Origin: Dryococelus australis
Taxonomy: Eukaryota > Arthropoda > Insecta > Phasmatodea > Phasmatidae
Length of the DNA: 64,000 nt
Assembly: GCA_029891345.1 (NCBI GenBank)
Contig: CM056997.1
Location: forward strand, 220,472,172-220,536,171
Direction of reading: 5' to 3'
The notes beneath the pieces are model-generated. The model saw only the letters and a list, made by a program, of their open reading frames with translations, searched no databases and was not told the origin of the DNA. The position numbers were made by a program, and so were the translations under genes. Positions 11,156 to 23,058 of the stretch are shown here, in pieces. Position 1 is the first letter of the stretch. The number at the start of each line of letters is the position of its first letter.

Positions 11156-14050
11156 GGGTGGTATCGGACACCATAAGTTTTTTTGTAAAAAAAAATCACA
11201 TCATGTTTGAAAAAAAAAATTAATGAAAAAACATTCGTATATAACTTTTAACTTTTATTAAGGTATTATGAATAATATGCATTTCAAGTACTGACAGAAA
11301 CAGCTGCAAAATTAAATTTAAATTAGCACTGCAATTTCGTTATTGTTAAGTTGCGAGGGTGGTATCGGACAGTCCTCTTCTGAACCAAAAATTAAAGGCA
11401 TGACCTCAGTGTTGCTGCTTATTTTGACACGCAAACATCACATTTATAAAACAGAGGAGAACTCTCAAGATTGGCACAGTTTTTGTGAGCCCAACTTTTA
11501 CAAACATTGCACTGTATCCAGTCTTCGTCCAAGTGCTCCCCGCAAATGATGCAGTTAACTTATCCATTGTTTTCATTAAATTTCAGTACTTTTTTTATTG
11601 TGCTGGCTGACTTTCCTACAGGCTTACCCTCCTTTTTATTTTTTGTTCCTTTGTTGACGACTTTTTTCTTATCACCTAATTCCAGATCTGATATCTTTTC
11701 ATCCAGTGGGCTTTGTAAAGCGTGGAAGTCAAATTTTCACTCTGTGCTCCTCGTCTCCTTCGAGCGGTGAAGTTTGCAATGCCATTGTTTGGTAGTGGCG
11801 AGAGTTCTTCTAATAAAGCTTAGGATGTAGAAGGCATATAAGTGAACACTTCAACTTGGGCTGGTGAGGATGGATTCTCTTCTGTTGATTCTGCTGACTT
11901 TAAAGTTGATATTTGATTTAGATTTGAGATGCTGGGTGAAGTACAAGCTGGGGTGAAAGGAGAAGATGTTTCAGCAGAAAGATGCAGATTTCCTGAGAAA
12001 GAGGCTTGAAAATCCAAGTCAGGAAAAAATATTTCGATTCATTGGATAAATTTCCGTGCAGGCGAAAGCAGACTGGGATGGTTCCATTCTAGACACTCTA
12101 GTAAATTCTGAATTTACCATGCCAGGTATGTCTTTAAAACCTATTTTCAAATTGGATATTTCCTCATCCATAAAGAGCATGCCTCATTGTAAGCATTTTT
12201 GGAGGGCTTCATCACAGCCCTGTCAAGGGGCTGTAATTTGTGTGTAGTATGGGGCTGCAAGCTAAGCATGTGACCATGATTTGTTTTCGCATACAAGATC
12301 ACATCCAAATCTTTACTGCTGACATGTCCATCCACTATCAGCAAAAAAAAAAGATTTTTTTCCACAAGGGTTAACCTTTTCCACAAAATTTTTAATCCAC
12401 TTCAAAAATCCTACTTTTGTTATCCACCCATTTGGTTGGGCATCGAAAATGCTTCCTACTGGCGCATCCTTTGTTAAATCATTGCCCATTCTTGTTCGTG
12501 GAAAGACGAAAAGTGGTGGGATGAACTGATCTCCTGAAACATTTATTGAGGAAGAGCTGTCACATTTTTCCCTCGTTCTCCAGATGTCAGTTTTCCCCCA
12601 TGTTTCTTTCCCTTGACTGAGAGAACTTTCAACTCATTCGTGTGGACACAAGAAACGCCAGTCTAATCGGCGTTAAAAATTCGTGCTGGACTAAAAGAAT
12701 ATTTTTCCGTCAAGTCACTTAACTTGTCAAAAATATGCCTACTTTTTCCTTATTAAAACCTACTGCCCGCTGCAAACTGGTGGATTCAGCTGTTCTTAAA
12801 CTCAAATTTGGTTTCTCTTCATAAAGTCATAATAAAAGTATTTTCCTGCCATCGTAGTTGTCTTGTTGAAACGGTGATTGATTTTCAGCTTCTCTGCAAA
12901 TTGGTATGGAAGCTTCAAAACTATGTTCTGTTGAAGGGCATAAACTGTCTGTCGAGGGCCTTTATGTGGTTACACAATTCGACTTCACGAATGTCTGTAA
13001 ATGTTCTTTGAAATGTTCCACTTTTGGCCATACATTACTTCAATACTGTCTCCTAACCTTCTTCAAGAGTTTGTATTCTATCTCCTAAAGTACTTTTGGG
13101 GATAGCAAAGCAATCACTTGCTTTTCGTATTGAAATTTCGTTATGCTTTACTTTACTAACAGCTAACACAATGTCTTCCCTCTTTAAATTTTCCACGTAT
13201 CTTCCCCATTTTCACCTGAAATAAAAAGAAATATCTATCAGTGCCCACAGTGAAGTCTTTAAGAATCTAGGTAGACCTGTGGTTTCCATGGGGTGGATAC
13301 AGAAAGAAGGTTAGAGGAGAGAGGTGATAAAGTGAGTGAATGGTGCTCACTACTGACAAAAAAATAAGTGAACATTATGGGTTGTAAAAAAATTGATGTT
13401 TCCCTCATCCTCTTGGGACAGTCTCTCTCACTATTAAGGAAGGCAAGAGAATATAGAATTTTATCTTAGCCAGTAGCAAAACAAAATATCGTTTAAATAA
13501 TTACATACACTTTTTATAAATTTTGACACCTTAGTAAATTTAATTTTTTCTCATTCGACACCTACACGACATGTACAAAAAATAAAGAAATAAACAGAAT
13601 TTGAAAAGGGGGGAGGGCAATGTACACTTTGCCTTCCCTCCTTCACAGTTATTGAGCCACTGATATTGGCAGATAGGTCGATGAGGTAACGACTAAAGAT
13701 GTCCGATGCCACCCGAATGTAGAGCGAAGTATTAAAAACTCTATAATAATTATCGTTGAAACAAACCTAATTTTAAAACGTTAGATTCTTTACAATATAA
13801 TAACGTTTCTTTTAGTATACCTGAAAGACAATTACTCTTACTATTTTCCCCACAGTTTGCTGTTAAAGTTATCTACTGGTCGACACAAACGAAGCATATA
13901 CGACAAAACACCTACTCACTCTGAAACAGTTCTATCTATGATCTCATACCGCGAGCTTGTAACTCGCGTGTCTAGATGGCACTACTAGTCGCTTGACAAG
14001 TGAATTTCCGCATGTCGATAGCTGTAAACTACATTTTGTCCGAACCAGCC
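11156..14050 (-). mobile_element. pogo/Tigger-like DNA transposon with two sets of ends
   Basis: The transposase below sits between matched inverted repeats. Inner pair: gggtggtatcggaca at 11357-11371 and its complement tgtccgatgccaccc at 13700-13714, 14 of 15 matching. A second identical left end, gggtggtatcggaca, is at 11156-11170, and a weaker right partner (tgtccgaaccagcc) is near 14038-14051. The element could be the inner 2.36 kb, the outer 2.9 kb, or one copy inside the remains of another. The outer right end is uncertain. Confidence 0.65.
11419..13209 (-). pseudogene. pogo/Tigger-like transposase pseudogene with C-terminal zinc finger
   Basis: Read on the minus strand from an ATG at 13207-13209. 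An N-terminal helix-turn-helix (ISIRKASDCFAIPKSTLGD, near 13130) is typical of pogo-like DNA-binding domains. The DDE_1 core follows. The first catalytic Asp is at 12666-12668 and is directly followed by TAG (12663-12665) where the family has Glu. SGERGKNVTA and PPLFVFPR follow. The second Asp is in LLIVDGHVSS (12330-12332) and the third in KLQPLDRAV (12222-12224). The C-terminus carries a PHD-like Cys/His cluster (CIICGEHLDEDWIQCNVC, near 11540) and stops at 11419-11421. Several frameshifts and stops make it inactive. This architecture is known from Tigger-type transposases. The sequence belongs to the element, not to a host Tigger-derived gene. Confidence 0.85.
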
Positions 14051-14490
14051 GCCATCCGGTATCACCTTCCCCTTTTTATTCTTAAATTAAGAGTAGAGTA
14101 CTATGGAGTGCAAGTGAACAAATATTTTCATGATATTTACATTAATATTGATTTTGTGGTGCGCTGAACACAAAATAGGCATCAAAATGCCCCTTCGGGA
14201 TGAGCTCAGACATGTGCGCAGATACTGATATAAATACTGTATCTCGAAAATACCTCTTACATTATACTACCCAGACTAGTAACGTAAGTTTTAAGAGCTT
14301 ATAGACCCCTGGTTATTCACTCATCCATATGCGCATGATGGCGAAAAAACATTTTAAGAAATTGTACCTAATTTGTTTCTATTTTATTCTAAAGACAAGG
14401 ATATTTTCCTTTTCTTTGCAAATTATTGAATAAAAATAAGAATATGTATTACTAGCTTATATTTTATTAATAATTTTTTGCTAGTCTTTC
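13720..14490. other. AT-rich DNA between two transposons
   Basis: Holds the uncertain outer right end of the pogo-like element (about 14038-14051). No gene seen otherwise. The sequence ctttctttcag just before 14499 resembles a splice acceptor for the piggyBac reading frame that follows. Confidence 0.35.
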
Positions 14491-14791
14491 TTTCAGGCGG
14501 GAGTTACTTTCCCTTGCAGAAGCTCTGGACTACTTTGAATTTCTTCCTGACGATGACTAATTAATCACTGGTCCCGGGTATGCTGATGTCACCATCTTCC
14601 TCCCGGATGATGGAGCATCCGATGACGATTCTGGATACGAAAGCTGCAACAACCCTGATGTTCTACCACCTTGTAACGGTGCTGGTAAATATCACCGTAC
14701 CAACTTCAGTATTTTATTCCATCGAACCAGCTATCCGCCACCTGAGAATGATCATATACTAGGGTTATGAAGACTTACCAGTTTGCTGCCC

Positions 14792-15106
14792 CCTTCGATG
14801 GCGAGCGAGGAGCTGACAGGCAGTGTGTCTGTTCTGCTAGACATCAGTTCCAGCATTGTGCGGCGCCGCCAGCTGACATCCCCCATCACCGCACCACCTT
14901 CGATGGCGAGCGAGGAGCTGACGGGCAGTGTGTCTGTTCTGCTAGACATCAGTTCCAGCATTGTGCGGCGCCGCCAGCTGACATCCCCCCTCACCGCACC
15001 ACCTTCGATGGCGAGCGAGGAGCTGACGGGATCTGTGTCTGTTCTGCTAGACATCAGTTCCAGCATTGTGCGGAGCCGCCAGCTGACATCCCCCCTCACC
15101 GCACCA
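14792..15106 (+). repeat. 105-bp tandem repeat, three copies, inside the piggyBac N-terminal region
   Basis: Units begin at 14792, 14897 and 15002 with ccttcgatggcgagcgagga and differ at only a few bases. The 105-bp period is a multiple of three, so frames stay open on both strands. A fragment of a fourth unit (cctcgatgac) follows. The segment is GC-richer than its surroundings and is not part of the usual piggyBac domain set. It has probably expanded within a dead element. Confidence 0.9.
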
Positions 15107-15189
15107 CCTCGATGACACCAACCATTCATCACAGTTGGCCGTCGCTAGGAAGCCTTACGACGTGGCAGAATACATCATCAAGAATTTTG

Positions 15190-15603
15190 AATTAACTGAC
15201 TTTTGTATTTCCGGAAAATCCTCCATATTGTTCTCTCATGTTCCTCCACACTCTACAGATTTAAGTTTGGACTATATATGATGGGTTTTGATACTCTGCC
15301 AAGACACACAGCACTGGAAATGCGACAGGAGGACAACACACACCACACTCACATTTGAAAGGGAAAACAGGCAGAAGGCATTTTCCTACCATGTTTTAAG
15401 AGGATAAATTTTATAATTGGCATATTTTAAATTTTAAATACTGGGCAAAACACAATTTTGGACATTTATAAGAGAGTTCAGAAATTTTTCAATTCTTGTG
15501 ATGTAATTTTAAAACATCAAATTTGTACACAATTTGTGTGTCATCTTTTTGGTAAAAGTAGGAAATTTGTAACATTTTTTTATATACTCATATGCCCCTA
15601 TTG

Positions 15604-15641
<38 letters not shown>

Positions 15642-15990
15642 TATTTTTGGAGCCTGTTTTCAGGCATAAATTGAATTTAAACAAGTTATTTTTGGAACCC
15701 ATTTTCAGGTATAATTGTTTTAAGCCTGTTTTAGGCATAATTTTAATATATGTGTTTATATATTTTTATATTGTACAATATATATTTTTGGGGCATTAGA
15801 ACAAAAAAAAAAAACAAGAAAAAACATTAAGCCCACTATAAAGAAATTTAACTATATTCGTTATTTGTTCATTTCTAACCATTTTGGGGGTAAAAACTAT
15901 AAAGCATCAATTAAATTGGAAAAACCTTGGTTCTCAAACTCTGCTAAACATCTTTTGAACACTGCTGGACATCTAGAGCTTGGTATGACA
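15190..15990. other. Insert with poly-T and three short hairpins
   Basis: This stretch interrupts the piggyBac homology. It contains a pure T run at about 15605-15640 followed by three small stem-loops of the form gcctg-tttt-caggc (15650-15664, a weaker one near 15700-15713, and 15723-15736), each followed by rtaa. No coding homology was recognised. It may be an insertion or an expanded non-coding part of the element. Confidence 0.5.
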
Positions 15991-17768
15991 GTTGGTGAGA
16001 GCTGTGGTCACTGCCACGGAATTTGAGTTTCCTCCAGGTGCACCTAATTCCGTGACAGCAGATTCCTTCGCAAATCTGCTGTCATCCCATTCTGTTTCTT
16101 GTAATTAGATTTGCGACCAATTTATATGCAGAGCAAAATTATCAGAAGGCAGACAAGGTGTGCATACCTACAACAGCAGAAGAAATAAAAACATAAATGG
16201 CATAAATATCCTTATGGGTGTAAAACCCCTTCCAAGCTACAGGGACTATTGGAGTACATCAAACGATCTCCACCATGATTACATTAGCCAATTGATGACT
16301 CTGAACCGATTTGGTTGGCTCCTGACAAATTGACATCCGAATGACGACAGTGCTTTGCCAAGACCCGGTGATGTGAACTATAATAAACCGTACAAGCTTC
16401 AACCATATATATCCAGAGTTGCTGAGAACTTTCAGAAAAATCTTGACCCCAGTGAAATCATAAGAGTTGACGAATTTATGATTAAATTCAAAGAAAGGTC
16501 GTCACTGAAGCAATACTTGCCGAGCAAACCAATAAAGCGTGGCTATAAATTTTGGGTGTTAGCTGACAAATCAGGTTATTTACTGAGGTTTGAATATTAC
16601 ACTGGGAAGAAAGGCGATAATGCAGAGAGGCAGCTTGGCGAAAGAGTTGTTAAAACTTTAGTACGTGATATGTGTGGAAGAAATCACAGCGCATAAATTG
16701 ACAAATATTTTACCAGCACCTTTCTGCTTGAAGATTTGAAGGCCAAGCAAATTGATGCACGTGGAACTGTCAACCGAGCAATAAATAATCTGACTACACT
16801 AAAAGAAGATAAGAACATGAAGTGCGGGGATTATGACTGGGCTACAAATAATACTGGACTAAGCATGATTAAGTGGGAAGACAAAACATCTGATCATTTG
16901 ATGCCAAATTTCCATGGCTCAGAAATTGTGTTTGAAGTAATAAGAACAGAAAAAGATGGAATGCAAGTAAAGGTGTCATGTCCCAAAGCACTGGATCATT
17001 ACAACAGTAATATGAATTGTGTTGATAATTTTATCAAATGAAAGGGACCTATGAAATTGATCAAAACAGTAAAGAGTGATGGCACCGAATTTTTTGGTAT
17101 TTCATTGATGCCAATGTCGTAAATGCGTACATTTTGCACAAGGAAATGGAACTCCGCAAGTAATCATAAAGAACTTTCGCAGGAATATCTCGACAACTTT
17201 AGTTAGCAGTCAGTGCCTTCGTTTCTTCACGAGCTCAAAAGAAGAGGAAGTAAACCAATGTTGTGGAAATAAAGAAAAATAAGCCGTATATACCCAAAGC
17301 AGTCCACTTAGAATGTTCGGCTCACCAACCAGAACGCTCTACAAGACAAATATGTGCAAAGTGCAGCACAAAAACAGTCAAATTGGAACAGAATGGATCT
17401 GTTCAATGTGAAAAGTGCCTCTGTGTTTGGGAAAAACAAAATCTTGCTTCCAAGACAACCACAGAGTGTAAAGGGTTGTGTTGTGTTATTGAACACGATG
17501 AAACTATGCATATTCAGGTTATGGTAATTAAGGGCGGTAGTACAAAATATGTACCATCTATGACTATAGAGTAATTTTGTTAATATTTATTCATAAAAAA
17601 TATGGAAAGGTGGTTTTCGTAGTCATTTATGTCAAGGTTAAGCAATACAATGAATTACATATATTAAATCTAATTACTGTGCAAGTATGAAACTTCTTTC
17701 AAATAAATGTTCTGTGCATGAACGAGTTAAGCATCCCAGCAATACCGACAAAGACAGGGACATACTAG

Positions 17769-20090
17769 CAATAGGCTTCCTGTAGTCAACCATATTCCAA
17801 CAAGGTCTCGGCAAGTGATACTCCGGTGACCCCGAACAGAGCAGAGAGGAGTAGTGCTTCCCATAGTCAACACATTCACCACCAGGCAAAACGTTACACC
17901 CATGACATGCTGGTCCTCTGCCCCATTCCCAGTCCTCCATCACGCCACCCCCACACCTTACACCCATTACAGGCTGGTTGCCCGTCCCTACTCCCCGGCG
18001 AACCACCGGGTGAGCCCATGCCTTTCACCTATTACAGGCTAGTCCTACTGATGCAGTGGCCATTTCCAACTTCCAAAGGACATCTAGGAGGTGCGTGAAT
18101 CCTCCTGCCACGTCCAAATACATTAATACAGCAAGCCATCTCTGTCATTGCCCTTTTCTATTTTGTTGCAGCACTATTAGCCCGAAAGCTTTTCCGTGCT
18201 TCGGCCTCCCTCTAGGCTGGGAAGAGGAATCACATCCTCTCATTGCAAAGCGAAAAGGATTAATGCGACTGTTGACCAGATCCTAAGCCCAAACCTGGCA
18301 CATTCGCACATCCCTGCCCCCTATACCACAGATGTTCTGAGACCCTCGCACTCAGAAACCAAGCAGTTGGTCTGGCTGGAGTTCTACCCAAACCCCTAAT
18401 GCCTCTCCAGAGCACAACCAGAGCAGGTTGCTGCTCACTGCCCAGTCTCTCCACAAGAGTGGGAATCTCTCCAGACCTCCTCCAGTATATGGAGTTAACC
18501 ACTCCCAACCACGAGTCCAGCCACAATGATCGGTTACCCGAGAGAACTTCCAGTGGGGCCAACCGATCTTCCCATGCTACCACTTATTTACCATGGTACT
18601 AGTGGGTTATCGATGACCAACCAACCCGCCGGTAGCAGGTCTAGCGAACAGAGACACATCCTTCCACCAAAGTGGTTGAGAGTACCTCACCAGGAATAAG
18701 CCTTACACCCAATGAAGGGCTGATCGCTCGCCTTTCCTGCCTTAGGACCCCCTCATGAACAGGAAGCGATTACTACTATCCCAGAGCGGTATACACTCCC
18801 GGTGCCCAACTCACCGGGAAGTAGCGAGCTGTCCCCCAGCTCCATGGTACACCGGGAAAAGCAGCCCTTGTACGTACAAATACATACAATTATGAACTCC
18901 TGGACCCCTCTTAGCATGAGCCATACTGGGGTTTTTGAGTATTCTGTTGTTGTTCGCCATATTGAAGGTTCGGAGTTGCAAGACCCTTGGACAAGCCTGT
19001 CAGCAAAACCCATCCTTGGGCCCCGCCTCCCCTCTCACTGCTCAGGCACATTCTCATTTCCCGCCAGCTCTCAAATGGCTTCCCGTTTCTCCAGTGTTCA
19101 GGAGAAACCTATTACCTAGTGGATGCCAAGGCATATAGCCTTGCGCTCTCCACTACCAGCATGAGTGCTTCCTCATCCTGACCTCTGGGCTTTCACAAGG
19201 AAATCCAACGAGGAATGGCGGTCAGCCCGTGCTCCTCCTTCCTTTCCATCTACGGTTCTCCACGATCAAGTGAACCTGAATATGGTCCCTCCAATCTGAA
19301 TTTATTCTCAAGGAAACTCAACTTTAAGGCCCCATTGTCCGTAAAAGAGTCTACCGACCCACCACCAGACACCACCATCACGATTGCCCATGATTCAAGT
19401 TTAACCTGGGGGGCACATACTCCTTTTAGAAAATCCTTGAATGGGGCCCACCCGAGGTTTGCAACATCTGCATCATAAGCGATTCATAGACTTGGGCCAA
19501 TATAGGGGCCTGATCACCTTAGGTTAGGAGAGGCTATAAAAGGCACATCACTTACGCATTCCGGATTATGCAAGGGCTTGTTCTCCATTACTAGAGCCAA
19601 CAATAGCTCCGACACATCTCAGATCAGCCGCCTCTCAGGCCCCACCAGTTGCCAGCCTGTCCCATAAAGCGACAGGGAAGTATACTTCCCTTTTGGTCAA
19701 CCATACTCCCAATAGCCTAAAGCCCATCCGATGGCTATCCCAGGAGCAGGGTTGGACGAGGGATGGACGAGGGATTGGTTTCTCGTAGTCAATTCAATCC
19801 CAACCAGACCTTAGCAAGTATCAATTGGTCACCAACAGCGAACAGAGAGAGAGCATGCTTTCTATGGTCAACATAGCCCCCACCAGGCATAGCCTTACAC
19901 CCATAACAGACTAGTTATCCATCTAAAGCCAGCAGCCGACATGGCACCCCCACGTCTTACACCCATTACAGGCTGGTTGCCCGCTCCTACCCCCCCTACC
20001 CGGAACAATCATCGGGGAGCCCACATCTTAGACCCATTGGAGGCTGGTTCTGTACACTACTAACAGACACTTCCAACTCCCAGTCGACAT
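17769..20090. repeat. Unclassified GC-richer repeat with long direct repeats at its ends
   Basis: The segment is clearly richer in G+C than its neighbours. About 310 bp at 17769-18080 are repeated in the same orientation at 19774-20090, roughly 2.0 kb apart. A shared block is ttacacccattacaggctgg, followed by ttgcccg. A shorter, more diverged third copy lies near 18600-18730 (gcgaacagaga and agccttacaccca). The many open frames within (60-107 codons on both strands) are Pro/Ser-rich and overlap each other, and none matches a domain I know. It could be a non-autonomous LTR-like element, or large tandem satellite monomers. TG/CA ends and a primer-binding site were not found. Confidence 0.6.
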
Positions 20091-20099
20091 ACCGCTCAC

Positions 20100-20450
20100 C
20101 AGCTGTAACCTTCTTGTACAGCAGAATACGACGTGCAAAATAACAAGTAGCGCCACCATACCCATGCATCCATATCTTACTAAGAACCTGCTTTGTAGTA
20201 TGCTTACAACTAATATGCTGGAATAATAAAACCATAATTCGGCTACAAAGTTGAATTCAATGCAAAAGCCTCCAAAATTATTGCTAGGCAGAGTTGTGTT
20301 TTGCTACTTGTGGAGCATTAGTAAATGGCTTGTAGACTGTAAATTCTAGTATAAGTACGACACAATATACATGTCACAACTTATAGACATTGTTAAATAT
20401 ACATGAACACATACCAAATCAGGACTATTTACAATAAATAAAATTGTAAA
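20100..20450. other. AT-rich leader upstream of gag
   Basis: No gene. This is where a 5' LTR and primer-binding site of the downstream retroelement would be expected, but no matching 3' copy was found, so no LTR is called. Confidence 0.35.
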
Positions 20451-20454
20451 AGCA

Positions 20455-22069
20455 TTGACACCAGATTTGACAGATGTGGAATGGGCCATAAAGGTAAGAG
20501 AGTTTGCACATGCAAAGTTACAACAGGAACAAAATTTGGATTACTCATCTAACACGATCCCAGACACTGCAAATTCAGATATTAGGGGAGAGACACAACC
20601 ACGCCTAGTAGAAAAAATGCAGCAGATATCTTACACCTAGATTATTAGCAGGATTACAGACAATCTTGCAAATAGAAAACCTATACGAAAACACGGAACC
20701 ACATATACCAATTTACACAAATTCAGATATTAGGAGAGACACACAACCACGCCTAGTAGAAAAAATGCAGCAGATATCTTACACCTAGATTATTAGCAGG
20801 ATTACAGACAATCTTGCAAATAGAAAACCTATACGAAAACACGGAACCACATATACCAATTTACACAAATTCAGATATTAGGAGAGACACACAACCACGC
20901 CTAGTAGAAAAAATGCAGCAGATATCTTACACCTAGATTATTAGCAGGATTACAGACAATCTTGCCAATAGAAAACCTATACGAAAACACGGAACCACAT
21001 ATACCAATTTACACAAATTCAGATATTAGGGGAGACACACAACCACGCCTAGTAGAAAAAATGCAGCAGATATCTTACACCTAGATTATTAGCAGGATTA
21101 CAGACAATCTTGCAAATAGAAAACCTATACGAAAACACGGAACCACATACACCAATTTACACAAATTCAGATATTAGGGGAGACACACAACCACGCCTAG
21201 TAGAAAAAATGCAGCAGCTATCTTACACCTAGATTATTAGCAGGATTACAGACAATCTTGCAAATAGAAAACCTATACGAAAACACGGAACCACATATAC
21301 CAATTTACACAAATTCACGAACACAAGAGTTACATCCATGCAATATGCAAAACCTACAGCCGGCACAGGTAGTAATAAACCCAGGGGAAAAAATTCCGAC
21401 ATTCGTGGGCGAAAATCACGAGAACATATCGGAATTTTTAGAGCAATATCAAGCAGTGAGTGACATAAATGGATGGAATGACATGGAAAAACACAGATGC
21501 ATAAAATTTTATTTGAAAGGCACAGCAAAACAAGCTTAAAAAACACAGTACAGACTTCATTAGAAGACACAACATGGCAGTATATTACAAGGAAATTTAA
21601 AGCTACTTTTACACCCAAAGACGAAATCAAGACATACAGACAGTTACTGTAGGCCTGTACAAAAAAACAACAATTAGGGGAAAGTTGTCAGGAAAATATC
21701 GAGGACCTACAATGTTACAAGAGAAAATATAACCCATACGTCACAGATGGCGAATTCGTTAACATGTTGTGAAAATCCCTAATGCCATACAAAGTAGACA
21801 ACATTATCGGCCTAGAGAATAAAACACTAGGACAAATTACAAAATATTCCAAAAGAGTTGAATTAGGCATACATAGATACAATCAAACACACACTAAAGC
21901 AACACACGACCCAGAAGCAGAAAAATTTCACTCCAATATATCTAAATTGAAAGATGAGATCGCCAACTTAACATTGCAGATGGAAAAGGTCAGAGAAAAT
22001 GCAGAACAACATGGGTGCAAATACAGAAATCCCCAGAGAGATACAATACCACAATGGAAAATACTATAG
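20455..22069 (+). pseudogene. gag: gag pseudogene of the errantivirus-like element
   Basis: An opening segment of 61 codons (20455-20640) ends at a stop inside a tandem array. The conserved core starts after the array, at about 21370-21540, with IPTFVGENHENISEFLEQYQ and GWNDMEKHRCIKFYLKGTAK. This is the retrotransposon gag (capsid) pattern of a structural domain followed by an Arg/Lys-rich helix. Later pieces (GESCQENIEDL near 21680; a coiled-coil-like segment rich in Lys/Glu/Leu at 21930-22010) continue it in other frames. Stops and frameshifts prevent a full product. A homologous, better kept copy lies antisense near 31 kb. Confidence 0.75.
20573..21312 (+). repeat. 148-bp tandem repeat, five copies, inside gag
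   Basis: attcagatattagg recurs at 20573, 20721, 20869, 21017 and 21165, an exact 148-bp period, and the array ends at about 21312. Copies differ by only single bases or one-base indels. Because 148 is not a multiple of three, the duplication breaks the gag frame, and each unit carries stops (cctagattattag). The near-identity of copies inside a heavily mutated gene shows that the array expanded after the element had died. Confidence 0.95.
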
Positions 22070-23058
22070 GCAACAGCAAACACAAAGGGAAGATTCGTAA
22101 AAAATGCAACACACAACATGACACAGCCCATAGTAATAGTTAAAGAACACAGACAAGTTCCATACTGCCAAAACTATAATCAGGGCAGTACATACTATTA
22201 TTGATATGTTAATCGTTCACAGAAAGACAGAGCCATGAGAAAGGAATATTGTAACGAATTTCAAAATAGGAAATTATTCACAAAAAGATCACCTAACAAC
22301 TAAATACACAGCAAAATCTATGTAAAAAACATTGAAAATAAGTACAATAAAAAAACATTGTACAGAGGGGAGTCACATTTTCTCCGAGGAAAGACGCGTT
22401 GGAAATATGTGTAGATACTCGGAAATAGCATGGTTAAAAACGAAAGTTAACACAAACAATAGGACTGCAGAATTAGGAGTGGAGTTGTGCAACAGCCAAC
22501 TAAATTAAGTCAAGTTACAGAAAACTGCTGTAATAACTACAAATCAAAAACTAAATTTTAGAGACACAAAGAAAGAAACCAGTACAGTAAAACAGGAAAC
22601 AAATTCCAGTCAGCATAATTCTGGAAACAAAGTCAAGGTACAGCCCCCTGACGCGGAAGAAAAGACACCACTATAAGTTGCTGACAAGTGCGATCACAAA
22701 GCAGTAGAAATGCTGAAACGCATAACATCTGTTCACAACAAATTGCGCAGTGAGGTAGATCAGTTTATTGGTCCGCATTATGAGGCTGAAAATACATTTG
22801 CTCTTTTTATTTTACATGGGACATAAGTCAAAACACTGGCCACTTCCCAAACCAGGAAATTGAATTCAAAACCGACATTGCAGGTCGCTTCAGGAATTTC
22901 AAAAACAAATTTGCTATAGGTCATGTCAGATTACACGTCAACAAGGGCAGCATGGCCAATACTAACACAAACACCCACACAGAACAGTTAGTCGGCAATA
23001 ATGACACCTGCAATCAAAATAAACTGAGCCGAACGAAGTTCCACAAACACGCCACTGT
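22070..23058 (+). pseudogene. gag-pol junction remnant, poorly resolved
   Basis: A-rich sequence in the expected place between capsid and protease. It has only short broken frames rich in Asn, Lys and Gln. No Cys-His knuckle could be recognised with confidence. Confidence 0.35.

Larger units (their letters stand above)
14499..17574 (+). pseudogene. piggyBac-type transposase pseudogene
   Basis: The acidic N-terminus (DYFEFLPDDD, then LPDDGASDDDSGYES, 14499-14760) is followed by a triplicated 105-bp segment and roughly 0.8 kb of foreign-looking DNA. The conserved core resumes near 16000 (ATEFEFPPGAP) and runs through NILMGVKPLPSYRDYWS and NRFGWLLTN. The three catalytic Asp are all present: VDEF (16469-16471), IDKYFTS (16700-16702) and CVDNF (17024-17026). 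After WHRIFWYFIDANVVNAYILH (17085-17145) a Cys-rich C-terminal domain (CAKC, CEKCLC, 17340-17520) matches the piggyBac zinc-binding tail. Stops occur in VNRFGW-to-core junctions, before IDKYFTS, and after KE near 17073, with frameshifts. It is dead, but the catalytic residues survive. A TTAA target pair was not identified. Confidence 0.85.

Noticed and set aside
14752-15195. Proteins of 110-142 residues on both strands
   Set aside because: Both strands are open because of a 105-bp triplication; the segment lies inside a dead piggyBac element.
17674-19478. Several Pro/Ser-rich proteins of 60-107 residues
   Set aside because: They overlap on both strands within a repeat that has direct-repeat ends; none shows a domain.
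20220-20450. 5' LTR of the errantivirus-like element
   Set aside because: No matching 3' copy, no primer-binding site and no TG/CA style ends could be found by eye.
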